From Streptomyces sp. YIM 130001 (GTDB lineage: Bacteria > Actinomycetota > Actinomycetes > Streptomycetales > Streptomycetaceae): a DNA stretch of 64,000 bases. The notes below the pieces were generated by a model. That model was not told the origin of the DNA, did no database searches, and saw only the letters and a program-made list of their open reading frames with translations. The DNA lies in NCBI RefSeq assembly GCF_003574445.1, contig NZ_KZ984555.1, positions 145,995 through 209,994 on the forward strand, in the 5' to 3' direction. How positions within the stretch are numbered: the first letter of the stretch is position 1; every line of letters starts with the position of its first letter. This document shows positions 8,075-15,409 of this stretch, piece by piece. Made by a program: the position numbers and the translations under genes.

Positions 8075-9430
8075 ATGTCTGATCTTCCCCGGAAGGCGGT
8101 CACCCGTACCGCCAAGCTGGCCGCGCTGCCGCTCGGCTTCGCCGGCCGCGCCACATGGGGCCTGGGCAAGCGGATCGGGGGCAAGCCGGCCGAAATCGTC
8201 GGCCGTGAGCTGCAACAACGCACGGCGGAGCAGCTGTTCAAGGTCCTGGGCGAACTGAAGGGCGGAGCGATGAAGTTCGGGCAGGCACTGTCCGTCTTCG
8301 AATCGGCACTGCCCGAGGACGTCGCCGGACCCTACCGAGCCGCACTCACCAAGCTGCAGGAAGCAGCTCCCCCGATGCCCAGCAGCACCGTTCACGGCGT
8401 ACTGGCGGCGCAGCTCGGCGAGGACTGGCGCGAGTTGTTCGACGAGTTCGAGGACAAGCCGGCCGCGGCCGCGTCGATCGGCCAGGTCCACCGGGCCGTA
8501 TGGCACGACGGGCGGGAGGTCGCGGTCAAGGTCCAGTATCCGGGCGCCGGCGAGGCACTGCTGTCGGACCTGGCACAGCTGAGCCGGTTCGCCCGGCTGC
8601 TCGGGCCGCTCGTCCCCGGCATGGATGTGAAGCCCCTCATCACCGAGCTGCGCGACCGCGTATCGGAGGAGCTGGACTACGACCTCGAGGCCGAGGCCCA
8701 GCGGACCCATGCCGAGGAGTTCGCCGGAGACCCGGACGTCGTGGTGCCCGCCGTGGTGCATCAGTGCGACCAAGTCCTGGTCACCGAGTGGATCGACGGG
8801 ATCCCACTCGCCGAAGTGATCTCCGACGGAACGGACGAACAGCGGGACAGGGCTGGTCAGTTGCTGACGCGTTTCCTGTTCTCCGGACCCGCCAGAACCG
8901 GGCTTCTGCATGCGGACCCGCACCCGGGCAATTTCCGGCTGCTCCCGACGGACGAGGAAGGCGTGGAGACCTGGCAGTTGGGCGTGCTCGACTTCGGCAC
9001 CGTCGACCGGCTCCCGGGCGGACTGCCGGACACCGTCGGTACTTCGTTGCGCCTGACGATCGATGGCTACGCGGAAGCGGTGTACGAGGCTCTCTGCGAG
9101 GAGGGGTTCGTGAAGAAGGACATCGACCTCGACCCGGGAGAGGTACTCGAGTACCTGCTGCCGATCATCGAGCCGGCGCAGGCGGAAGAGTTCACGTTCA
9201 GCCGGGGCTGGATGCGCAGCCAGGCCGCGCGGATCGGCGATCCCCGCTCACCCGCCCACCAGTTGGGCAAGCAATTGAATCTGCCGCCGTCGTACCTGCT
9301 GATACACCGCGTGACGCTCAGCACGATCGGCGTCCTGTGCCAGTTGGGTGCCACGGTACGGATGCGGGACGAACTCGAGGAGTGGCTGCCGGGATTCGAC
9401 TGCCCTACCCAGGCCGACGCTTCTGCGTAG
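8075..9430 (+). CDS. AarF/UbiB-family ABC1 atypical kinase
   Basis: This 451-aa protein is an ABC1 (AarF/UbiB/Coq8) kinase-like protein. It has the family KxGQ motif ([13 protein letters not shown]) at about residues 63-75, the [11 protein letters not shown] loop that replaces the glycine-rich loop, VAVKVQYP with the ATP lysine, a catalytic loop HADPHPGNF and a DFG equivalent VLDFGTVDR. It starts at the ATG at 8075 with GGAGGGG just upstream. No transmembrane helix is evident at the C-terminus. ABC1 proteins support quinone or lipid metabolism elsewhere. Its position matches mycobacterial Rv3197 next to whiB7, where it has been discussed in macrolide tolerance, but this is recollection and not shown by the sequence. 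Confidence 0.88.
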   Translation: MSDLPRKAVTRTAKLAALPLGFAGRATWGLGKRIGGKPAEIVGRELQQRTAEQLFKVLGELKGGAMKFGQALSVFESALPEDVAGPYRAALTKLQEAAPPMPSSTVHGVLAAQLGEDWRELFDEFEDKPAAAASIGQVHRAVWHDGREVAVKVQYPGAGEALLSDLAQLSRFARLLGPLVPGMDVKPLITELRDRVSEELDYDLEAEAQRTHAEEFAGDPDVVVPAVVHQCDQVLVTEWIDGIPLAEVISDGTDEQRDRAGQLLTRFLFSGPARTGLLHADPHPGNFRLLPTDEEGVETWQLGVLDFGTVDRLPGGLPDTVGTSLRLTIDGYAEAVYEALCEEGFVKKDIDLDPGEVLEYLLPIIEPAQAEEFTFSRGWMRSQAARIGDPRSPAHQLGKQLNLPPSYLLIHRVTLSTIGVLCQLGATVRMRDELEEWLPGFDCPTQADASA

Positions 9431-9465
9431 TCACTCCCGCACGTAAGGCGAGGCGCGGGGGTGAC
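9430..9465 (+). terminator. Probable terminator after the ABC1 kinase gene
   Basis: Arms GTCACTCCCGC (9430-9440) and GCGGGGGTGAC (9455-9465) pair with a single G-U and enclose a 14-nt loop, immediately at the kinase stop codon. There is no T-run. Confidence 0.55.
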
Positions 9466-10470
9466 GATGGCACGCGTTGAAATCACCAAGCCTGCTCAGC
9501 CTTCACGCGGTCGAATCTGCGACCCGAGGGGGACTTCAGCGAGCGAACCCGGCCGCCACAGCGCGGAACTCATCGCGGCTGTAGGCGGACCAGCCCCCGA
9601 CGAAGAGTCGGCCAGGCCCGGAGACTCGCGCCCCAGAGCCAGGAGGTTATGACAGGCCGTCACCCCCGAGCCGGGGCAGGAAACGGCCTGGGCAGGAAAC
9701 GTTCACCGCACCGTGGGCCTGGACGTGGGTGGAGTGGCCCTGCTCGCTCACGAGCCGGTCACGGTTGCGAGCGTCCACCGTCAACGCCCCGTTTCCCACC
9801 ACTTCACGGGCGTCGCCCAGGACATGCGCCGTCACCGCCACACCGGAGAAGTCAGCGTCAGCGAGGGCCGGTTCGACCACCGCCAGGGAGCCGGGGTACG
9901 CCTGGACAAGGGCGGGCCACTCCGCCGTCGAGGATCGCTGCGCGAAGGGCCGTTACTGCGCAGCACCCTTACCAACCTAGCTGCGAGGACTCCGCCTTGA
10001 TCGTCGTGGGCGACGCCGATGTCCCTGTCGTGGAACTCCAGCGCCTGCATGTCTCGGCGAAGACCCCGGAAACGGCCGGAGTTCCGGCGATCCGCCGGCC
10101 CGTCGGACCCCGGCGACCCCGTCAGCAGCGATCGAGGTCCACGAGCACCGCGCCCGGCAGCTGCCCTCTTCGTACGCTGCACGACCGGATCGGCCCGTGC
10201 AGGTACCACCTCGCATCCGCCAGGACCACTCGCCCCCGGCAGGTCGTTCTGCGCTCCCACCCGCACACGTGGCGGGACATGCACGAGGTCACCCAGGGCG
10301 CGACCACCGGAGCCGTCCAGCATGCGAGCAGATCGATTTCATATGCGGAACACCGCGAGCGCCTCGCCGAAGACCCGCGAGCCGTCGCTCAACACCCCGC
10401 CAACCATCCGCCTACGGAGGCGAACACGCGGCACTTCCGCCCAACCCTGCTGCAGGGCGTCCGGCAGGGC
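9466..10470. other. Gene-poor stretch, possibly containing decayed coding sequence
   Basis: No frame in this ~1 kb has convincing protein-like composition or a good ribosome-binding site. The most protein-like piece is on the reverse strand at about 9647-9958: an open frame containing AVVEPALADADFSGVAV and THVLGDAREVV-like text, closed upstream by a TAA. Further reverse-strand fragments at 10000-10320 fall in several different frames. This pattern fits a frameshifted pseudogene, but I do not recognise a family. The forward 321-codon open frame across the region looks like a shadow. Confidence 0.4.
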
Positions 10471-10671
10471 TTACCACCAGCTCGAGTCGAGTCTTCCCTC
10501 GATCGCCCGGATATTCGCCCGAGCGCACGCGTCGCAGAAGTAGTGCCGGGTGCCGTTCTCGACGGAGCAGGTCCAGGTGGGCCGTTGCTCCTCGGACGAG
10601 ATACCGCAGCGTGAGCAGACGACCGTGTCGGCGTCCGGCGCCGTTCCGGAGCGCGGAGACTTCTTGTCCAT
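10471..10671 (-). CDS. Small zinc-ribbon-like protein
   Basis: This 66-aa protein has two cysteine pairs, VVCSRCG near residue 20 and YFCDACARANIR near residue 47, with another Cys in TWTCSVENG between them. This is a treble-clef or ribbon arrangement likely to bind zinc. The C-terminus AIEGRLDSSWW is hydrophobic. I recall near-identical small proteins in other Streptomyces. The ATG at 10671 has no Shine-Dalgarno sequence, and a TTATAT hexamer ends 9 nt upstream, so the mRNA may be leaderless. The zinc site suggests nucleic-acid or protein binding, but no partner is known. Confidence 0.75.
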   Translation of the reverse strand: MDKKSPRSGTAPDADTVVCSRCGISSEEQRPTWTCSVENGTRHYFCDACARANIRAIEGRLDSSWW

Positions 10672-10678
10672 TTAGTGA

Positions 10679-10684
10679 CGATAT
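10679..10684 (-). promoter_or_regulatory. Possible -10 element for a leaderless zinc-ribbon mRNA
   Basis: On the reverse strand the AT-rich GGTTATATCG sits directly before ATG at 10671, with TTATAT about 8-9 nt upstream of the start codon. This places transcription initiation at or next to the ATG. A convincing -35 at 17-18 bp was not found. Confidence 0.35.
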
Positions 10685-10718
10685 AACCGGATTGACGCCA
10701 AGGTGGCGGCAACGCACC

Positions 10719-10828
10719 GCGGGGACCGCTCCGTTCGGAGCGGTCCCCGCAGCAATCGTCCGGGAGCAGCCCCGTCGGCTTCCGTCCGACGGACCGGTCG
10801 GTGACATGTAGTTCCATGTCACCGACCG
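10719..10828. terminator. Three consecutive hairpins downstream of the wblC operon
   Basis: Three inverted repeats occur in 110 bp. 10719-10750 has 15-nt perfect arms (GCGGGGACCGCTCCG) around TT. 10772-10792 has arms CCGTCGG/CCGACGG. 10795-10828 has 14-nt perfect arms (CGGTCGGTGACATG) around a 6-nt loop. They lie between the end of the small basic-protein gene and the zinc-ribbon gene and probably terminate the wblC transcript. None is followed by a T-run on the reverse strand. Confidence 0.6.
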
Positions 10829-10857
10829 CAAGGCGCCTCCTGTTCAAGGGTCGTGCC

Positions 10858-11181
10858 CTACTGCATGACAGCCATGGCGAGCGCGCGGCGAGCACGCCGC
10901 GAGGCACGCTCGGCACGCCGCTGCATGCGGCGGGCGGCGATCAGACGCATGGTCTGTCGCTCGCTGTCCGCCTCACGCAGCCGCTCGTGCATATGCGCAC
11001 GAGCCAAGGCTTCTGGTTGAAGTTGCATCTCACGGGTCCTGTTCTGACGCGGCGCGTAGGCGCCGGAGTTCGTGGTGTCCGGGGTCGCAGAGCCCACCGG
11101 CTCACTGCTGGTCGGCTTCATCGGGGCCTGCTTCATCGGGTCGTGCGTGAGGGGGCGGCTGATCGTTCCTGAGGCGTTCAT
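10858..11181 (-). CDS. Small basic protein translationally coupled to wblC
   Basis: This 107-aa protein of unknown function starts at an ATG that shares ATGA with the wblC stop codon, so its translation is likely coupled to WblC. The first half is Thr/Pro/Ser-rich and probably disordered. The second half is a strongly basic, Ala/Arg-rich helical segment with Met (QTMRLIAARRMQRRAE, then ASRRARRALAMAVMQ). That composition suits nucleic-acid, ribosome or membrane-surface contact, but no domain is recognised. Because it is in the attenuated wblC transcript, it should be induced with WblC. It is followed by the three hairpins at 10719-10828. Confidence 0.65.
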   Translation of the reverse strand: MNASGTISRPLTHDPMKQAPMKPTSSEPVGSATPDTTNSGAYAPRQNRTREMQLQPEALARAHMHERLREADSERQTMRLIAARRMQRRAERASRRARRALAMAVMQ

Positions 11182-11543
11182 GCTGCGACCGGGTTCTTCC
11201 GCGGACGGCCACGCGGACGCTTGCGGGCCACAACAACGCCCTGAACGAAGAGCTCTCCGCCCCAGACGCCCCAAGGCTCACGCCGCTCCTTGGCGCCGGC
11301 GAGGCAGGCCTCGATCAGCGGGCAGGTACGGCAGAGGGACTTGGCGTACTCGACGTCCGCCGGCGACTCGGCGAAGAAGACCTCCGGGTCGTAGCTGCGG
11401 CAGGGGACGGGTACGTCGAGGTTCTCGATGGCGTCGTCGAGCGCAGTGAGCGCGGTGAGGGGAGTCAAGGTGTTCTCCTGTGGGCCGGGCGGGGAGTGAG
11501 TCTCTGAAGGCGGTACTGGCGGGGCGTGCGTTTCGGTCTGCAC
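11178..11543 (-). CDS. wblC: WhiB-like transcription factor WblC (WhiB7 orthologue)
   Basis: This 121-aa protein has the WhiB signature of four cysteines: one in PVPCRSYDPEVFF, CRTC, and a final Cys in IEACLAG. These bind a 4Fe-4S cluster. The G[VI]WGG turn (PWGVWGGELF) and a C-terminal AT-hook RPRGRPRKN identify the WhiB7/WblC subgroup. WblC binds the housekeeping sigma factor and activates AT-rich promoters of antibiotic-resistance genes after ribosome-targeting drugs. I chose the GTG at 11543 (VQTETHAPP), which has GAGGA about 11 nt upstream; a longer reading from 11657 would begin inside the terminator region. Upstream are a terminator hairpin, a 101-codon leader ORF and a promoter with an AT-rich element. 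The stop overlaps the next gene. Confidence 0.93.
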   Translation of the reverse strand: MQTETHAPPVPPSETHSPPGPQENTLTPLTALTALDDAIENLDVPVPCRSYDPEVFFAESPADVEYAKSLCRTCPLIEACLAGAKERREPWGVWGGELFVQGVVVARKRPRGRPRKNPVAA

Positions 11544-11650
11544 GATCTGTGTCTTCCTCGTCTGGTCGTTCCGGCCGTTCGGCCGGGTGGCGGCTTGGTA
11601 CCAGTCGCTGTCCCGAGGCCCCTTCACTTCGCTCTCCCGGTCGTTCGGGG

Positions 11651-11692
11651 AAAACAAAAGGGCCGCGGATCCCGGGTGGGGTTCCGCGGCCC
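11651..11692 (-). terminator. Intrinsic terminator (attenuator) in the wblC leader
   Basis: On the reverse strand, perfect 10-nt arms GGGCCGCGGA (11692-11683) and TCCGCGGCCC (11669-11660) enclose a 13-nt loop and are followed at once by TTTTGTTTT (11659-11651). This is a textbook Rho-independent terminator, rare in such a GC-rich genome. It lies 108 nt before the wblC start codon and 25 nt after the leader ORF stop, the geometry expected for translation-controlled attenuation. Confidence 0.88.
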
Positions 11693-11703
11693 TGAAGGCG
11701 CCG

Positions 11704-11722
11704 GCCTGATCGAGAATCAGGC
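11704..11722 (-). promoter_or_regulatory. Hairpin overlapping the leader ORF stop codon
   Basis: Arms GCCTGAT/ATCAGGC with a 5-nt loop span the TGA at 11719-11717. A ribosome terminating or stalling at the end of the leader ORF would cover this hairpin, so it is well placed to influence the terminator 12 nt downstream. This role is inferred from position. Confidence 0.5.
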
Positions 11723-12022
11723 TGGATCACTCCAGGGTTCGAGCCCGCGGTAGGCCCACATGTGGTGCTTCGTCCGGAATCCGGCACCGGCTGCCGCAAA
11801 GGCATAGGCCTGCGCCTGTGCCGCTGCTACTGCTTCCGGTGCCTTCGTCGGTCGCTCATTGCCCTCACGGACCTCAAGGGCCGCGAAGGACGGGGACGCC
11901 GGAAGCACGGCACGAATGCCGGACAGACCGGTTCCCTGGTACGAGTTGCCGAGGATGCACGTGGCGACGACCGAGCGATCAACGTCGGTCATTTTGATGG
12001 TGCTCTTCGTGATGCTGATCAC
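11717..12022 (-). CDS. Leader ORF (uORF) upstream of wblC, 101 codons
   Basis: A GTG start at 12022 has a perfect AGGAGG eight nt upstream. The frame runs 101 codons to a TGA 25 nt before the attenuator hairpin. The product starts MISITKSTIKMTDVDR, has an Ala/Gln-rich centre and ends LEPWSDPA; no domain is recognised. Together with the promoter and terminator this matches the published model for whiB7/wblC, in which slowed translation of a leader ORF prevents terminator formation. Whether the peptide itself matters is unknown. Codons near the start include AAA and ATC runs, otherwise ordinary GC-rich usage. Confidence 0.75.
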   Translation of the reverse strand: MISITKSTIKMTDVDRSVVATCILGNSYQGTGLSGIRAVLPASPSFAALEVREGNERPTKAPEAVAAAQAQAYAFAAAGAGFRTKHHMWAYRGLEPWSDPA

Positions 12023-12131
12023 TGGACTCGCCTCCTCTCGGCGTCTCGGGGAACTGGGATGAACCAGTCCTGGGTCTTCAAGTACAGCACGGAACCAGGG
12101 CTTCGGAGAAGCCGCTGTTTCCGTGGTTAAG

Positions 12132-12171
12132 AACCTATGGGTCTTCCTTGCGCGTGCGCAAACTATTTTTT
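12132..12171 (-). promoter_or_regulatory. wblC promoter with WhiB7-type AT-rich activator element
   Basis: Reverse strand: AAAAAATAG (12171-12163) lies directly upstream of a -35 TTGCGC (12161-12156), followed by an 18-bp spacer and a -10 TAGGTT (12137-12132). An A/T-run immediately before the -35 box is the known WhiB7/WblC recognition feature, so this promoter should be auto-activated. It sits just after the uvrD2 stop codon. The transcript leader would be about 580 nt. Confidence 0.75.
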
Positions 12172-12184
12172 CGACGAGTTTGTA

Positions 12185-14371
12185 TCAGTCGCTCGGAACG
12201 TCATCCTCACCTTCTCCATCAGGATCTTGACCTGCGCAGATGGCAAGAACGTCGGTTCCGAAGCGATTGAGCTTGCGCACTCCGACGCCGGGGATCCTGG
12301 CCAGGTCGCCGGGATCGGCGGGTGAGGCTTCGGCGATGGCGATGAGGGTCTTGTCGGTGAAGACGCAGTAGGCGGGCTGTCCGAGGCTCTTGGCCTGGAC
12401 ACCTCGCCAGTCGTGAAGCCGCTCGTAGAGCGCTTCGTCCATGTCTGAGGGGCAGTCCTCGCAGCGCATCAGTTTCACCTCGCCGGCGCCGGTCAGAGCT
12501 CGACCGCAGACCCTGCAGTACACGGGACCGCGGTGCCGGCGAGGTGCCGCAGGGCTTCGCTCGATGCCGCCCGTGCCGCCCGTCGAACGTGCGCCGACAG
12601 CGGCCGAGCCGGGACGCAGGCCGCTGAGGAACCGGCTGGGACGGCGTGAGGCGCGGCCTCCCGGGGAGCGCGCGACGGCCCAGGACAGACCGAGGTGTTC
12701 CCTGGCGCGGGTGACTCCGACGTAGAGAAGGCGGCGTTCCTCTTCGATCTGCTCGTCGGTCTTGGCGTAGGTGATGGGGAGCATGCCTTCGGTGAGGCCG
12801 ACGAGGAACACGGCGTCCCACTCGAGGCCTTTGGCCGCGTGCAGCGAGGCGAGAGTGACGCCCTGGACGGTGGGGGCGTGCTGGGCGGCCGCGCGTTCGT
12901 CGAGTTCGGCGACGAGGTCGGAGAGCGTGGCGGCCGGCTTGGCGCGGCTGAAGTCCTCTGCAAGGCGGACGAGGGCGGTGAGTGATTCCCAGCGGTCGCG
13001 CACCGCGCCGGAGCCGGCGGGCGGATTGCTGGTCCAGCCCTTGGTGGAGAGGACGGCGCGCACCTGGGAGGGGACGTCCACGGCGTCGTCGAGGAGGGCG
13101 TCGTTGTTCCCGAAGCGGGCCGCGCCGCGGAGTGCGGCGCCGGCTTCGCGTACCTCGGTGCGCTCGAAGAACCGCTCTGCGCCACGGAGCTGGTAGGGCA
13201 CCGCGGTGTCGGCGAGGGCTTGTTCGTACAGCTCGGACTGGCCGTTGGTCCGGAACAGGACGGCGATCTCGCTCGCGGGGGTGCCGCCGTCGATGAGCTT
13301 GCGGATCTGGCGGGCGGTGCCTTCCGCTTCGGAGGGTTCGTCGGGGTATTCGGCGTAGGCAGGTTCGGGGCCTGGTTCGCGTTGGGAGTTCAGTTCCAGG
13401 CGGTGGTCTGCGGCGCGGCCGGAGGCTTTGGCGAGGAGGCCGTTGGCCAGGTGGACGATCTGGGGGGTGGAGCGGTAGTCGCGGACCAGTTTGACGACGG
13501 TGGCACCGGGGTGGCGGGTGCGGAAGTCGAGGAGGTGGTCGGGGGTGGCGCCGGTGAAGGAGTAGATGGTCTGGCTGGCGTCACCGACGACGCAGATGCT
13601 GTCGCGATCGCCGAGCCAGAGTTCGAGGAGTCGTTGCTGCAGGGGGCTGACGTCCTGGTACTCGTCGACGACGAAGTGCTGGTACTGGGAGCGGACCTGT
13701 TCTGCGATGTCGTAGCGGTCCTGGAGGACGCCGACCGTCAGGAGGAGGACGTCCTCGAAGTCGATCACCGAGCGGTCCTGCTTGAGTTGTTCGTAGACGG
13801 CGTAGATCTGAGAGGTCTCGGCGGGGTCGCGGGGGATGTCGCGGCCGGATTTGGCAGCGGCGGCGAGATAGTCGGCCGGGACGGTCTGGGTGACCTTGGA
13901 CCATTCGATCTCGCCGGTGACGTCGCGGAGTTCCCCTCGGTCGAGTCGGATGCGGCAGCGGGCTGCGGCCTCGGCGACGAGTTGTACCTTGCGTTCGACG
14001 AGGCGTGGGAGTTCGCCGCCGACGGCCTTCGGCCAGAAGTACTGGAGCTGGCGCAGGGCCGCGGAGTGGAAGGTCCGGGCCTGCACCCCGGTGGCGCCGA
14101 GCTGGCGGAGGCGGCCGCGCATCTCGCCGGCGGCGCGGTTGGTGAAGGTGACGGCAAGCACAGTGGTGGGCTGGAGGATGCCGGCGCGTACGCCGTAGGC
14201 GATCCGGTGGGTGATGGCCCGGGTCTTTCCTGTGCCGGCTCCGGCCAGGACGCACACCGGCCCGTGCAGGGCGGTGGCCACTTCGCGCTGCTCCGGGTCG
14301 AGCCCGGTCAAGACGTCGTCGGGTGACTCCGGGACCTGTGGGAAGTCAGTGGGGTGCGTTGCTGCTGTCAC
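12185..14371 (-). CDS. uvrD2: UvrD2-type superfamily 1A DNA helicase with HRDC domain
   Basis: This 728-aa ATP-dependent 3'-5' helicase has Walker A AGAGTGKTRAITHR near residue 45, motif II VVDEYQDVSPLQQ, motif III GDASQTIYSFTGA, and the late motif HAAKGLEWDAVFLVG. The C-terminal part holds a tetracysteine element (CRVCG and CEDC) and then an HRDC-like domain (LYERLHDWRGVQAKSL to GVRKLNRFG). This arrangement matches M. tuberculosis UvrD2 and supports the gene name. The GTG at 14371 (VTAATHPTDF) was chosen; the frame stays open upstream through non-coding-looking sequence that overlaps the divergent mycoredoxin gene. The wblC promoter lies just beyond its stop, so read-through into the wblC leader is possible. 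Confidence 0.92.
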   Translation of the reverse strand: MTAATHPTDFPQVPESPDDVLTGLDPEQREVATALHGPVCVLAGAGTGKTRAITHRIAYGVRAGILQPTTVLAVTFTNRAAGEMRGRLRQLGATGVQARTFHSAALRQLQYFWPKAVGGELPRLVERKVQLVAEAAARCRIRLDRGELRDVTGEIEWSKVTQTVPADYLAAAAKSGRDIPRDPAETSQIYAVYEQLKQDRSVIDFEDVLLLTVGVLQDRYDIAEQVRSQYQHFVVDEYQDVSPLQQRLLELWLGDRDSICVVGDASQTIYSFTGATPDHLLDFRTRHPGATVVKLVRDYRSTPQIVHLANGLLAKASGRAADHRLELNSQREPGPEPAYAEYPDEPSEAEGTARQIRKLIDGGTPASEIAVLFRTNGQSELYEQALADTAVPYQLRGAERFFERTEVREAGAALRGAARFGNNDALLDDAVDVPSQVRAVLSTKGWTSNPPAGSGAVRDRWESLTALVRLAEDFSRAKPAATLSDLVAELDERAAAQHAPTVQGVTLASLHAAKGLEWDAVFLVGLTEGMLPITYAKTDEQIEEERRLLYVGVTRAREHLGLSWAVARSPGGRASRRPSRFLSGLRPGSAAVGARSTGGTGGIERSPAAPRRHRGPVYCRVCGRALTGAGEVKLMRCEDCPSDMDEALYERLHDWRGVQAKSLGQPAYCVFTDKTLIAIAEASPADPGDLARIPGVGVRKLNRFGTDVLAICAGQDPDGEGEDDVPSD

Positions 14372-14539
14372 CCCGCCATGCTGCCAGGTCTCGCGGGGCG
14401 GCCGAGCGCGTTGTCCACAGGGATACGGTGTCCGTCGTATTAATGCCGGACGGGTCGTTGTCCGTTCGGGAATGGGCGGGCGGTGCCGGGCGTTCGTATC
14501 GGTGCGAGAGCTGCCGAGCTGCGAAGGAGCACGAGAGAC

Positions 14540-14782
14540 ATGCCGGGGACTGTGACGATGTACAGCACCACGTGGTGCGGCTACTGCCGTCGGCTGAAGG
14601 GCCAGATGGAGCGCGAGGGCATCGCGTACAAGGAGATCAACATCGAGCACGACCCGGATTCCGCGGCGTTCGTGGAGAAGGCGAACGGCGGAAATCAGAC
14701 GGTTCCGACGGTGCTGTTCGAGGACGGCTCCACGCTGACGAACCCTTCACTGGCCCAGGTGAAGCAGAAGATCGGGGTCTGA
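14540..14782 (+). CDS. Mycoredoxin (glutaredoxin-like, Mrx1 type)
   Basis: This 80-aa glutaredoxin-fold protein has the redox motif TTWCGYC at residues 10-16, cis-Pro segment QTVPTVLFEDGS and a C-terminal helix. It is the size and motif class of actinobacterial mycoredoxin-1, which uses mycothiol to reduce mixed disulfides. The ATG at 14540 has AAGGAG about 11 nt upstream. It diverges from uvrD2 (Rv3198A/uvrD2 order in mycobacteria). A strong terminator follows 23 nt after the stop, so it is probably monocistronic. Confidence 0.88.
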   Translation: MPGTVTMYSTTWCGYCRRLKGQMEREGIAYKEINIEHDPDSAAFVEKANGGNQTVPTVLFEDGSTLTNPSLAQVKQKIGV

Positions 14783-14805
14783 CGCCCCGGTGCTTCCCGG
14801 TGTTG

Positions 14806-14833
14806 AACGCCCCCGCTGCGGCGGGGGCGTTTT
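14806..14833 (+). terminator. Rho-independent terminator after the mycoredoxin gene
   Basis: Perfect 11-nt arms AACGCCCCCGC/GCGGGGGCGTT enclose a TGCG loop and end in TTTT. Confidence 0.85.
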
Positions 14834-14887
14834 GCGTGTCCGGGCGGCGGCGCGGCACTCAGCAGGCGCGCGGCCGTGGGTGGTGGG

Positions 14888-15334
14888 TCAGCCGGCGGCG
14901 AAGCCGGTGGTGCCGTCGGGCAGAACGGCCTCCACGCGCGCGCCGTGCTCGACGGTGCGGCTGACGGTGCAGTACTTCTCGTGGGTGAGGCGTACGCCTC
15001 GGGCGAAGACGTCCGCGGCGTGGCCGCCGTTGGCGTCGGCGGGGATGTCGAGTTCATAGGTGACGGTGACTTTGCCGACGCGGCCGTCGTCCTCGGGGGT
15101 GGACTGTGAGGTGACGACGATGCGCAGGTCGTCGTGTTCCACCGCTCGGGCGGTGCGGTCGGTGACGAGTCCGCCGCAGCCGCCGAGGGCGGCGAGGAGC
15201 AGCTCGACGGGGGTGAAGGAGGGTTGGGCGCTGTCGTCGTCGGCTGCGGCGATGTGTACTTCGGCGCCGCGGTCGTTGCGCGCGGTCCATTGCCGGTAAC
15301 CGGTTCGGACGGTTTCGACGGCGTAGTCGGCCAT
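14888..15334 (-). CDS. OsmC-family peroxide/thiol protein
   Basis: This 148-aa OsmC/YhfA-like protein keeps both conserved redox cysteines: one in ALGGCGGLVTDR near residue 52 and one in THEKYCTVSRTVEHG near residue 121. It also has the SFTPVELLLAALGGC signature. Family members reduce organic hydroperoxides or act as thiol-dependent detoxification proteins. The ATG at 15334 is the natural start. It is on the reverse strand 75 nt downstream of nudC, so co-transcription is possible. Together with mycoredoxin it gives this block a thiol-stress theme. Confidence 0.87.
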   Translation of the reverse strand: MADYAVETVRTGYRQWTARNDRGAEVHIAAADDDSAQPSFTPVELLLAALGGCGGLVTDRTARAVEHDDLRIVVTSQSTPEDDGRVGKVTVTYELDIPADANGGHAADVFARGVRLTHEKYCTVSRTVEHGARVEAVLPDGTTGFAAG

Positions 15335-15409
15335 GGGGGTGTGCCCTCTCTCGATGCCCCTGGTGTAACCGGTTGTACCGGTGTGTGTCCGGCGGGTGGC
15401 CGGGAGGGC

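Noticed and set aside
9649..10614. A 321-codon forward frame
   Set aside because: Composition is Arg/Pro/Ser-rich with no recognisable segment, and it runs antisense into the zinc-ribbon gene.
11543..11657. Longer WblC beginning at 11657
   Set aside because: It would start at the base of the terminator and add 38 residues without WhiB similarity; the GTG at 11543 fits the family length.
13220..14326. A 368-codon forward frame inside uvrD2
   Set aside because: It is antisense to the conserved helicase motifs and is Gly/Val/Asp-biased.
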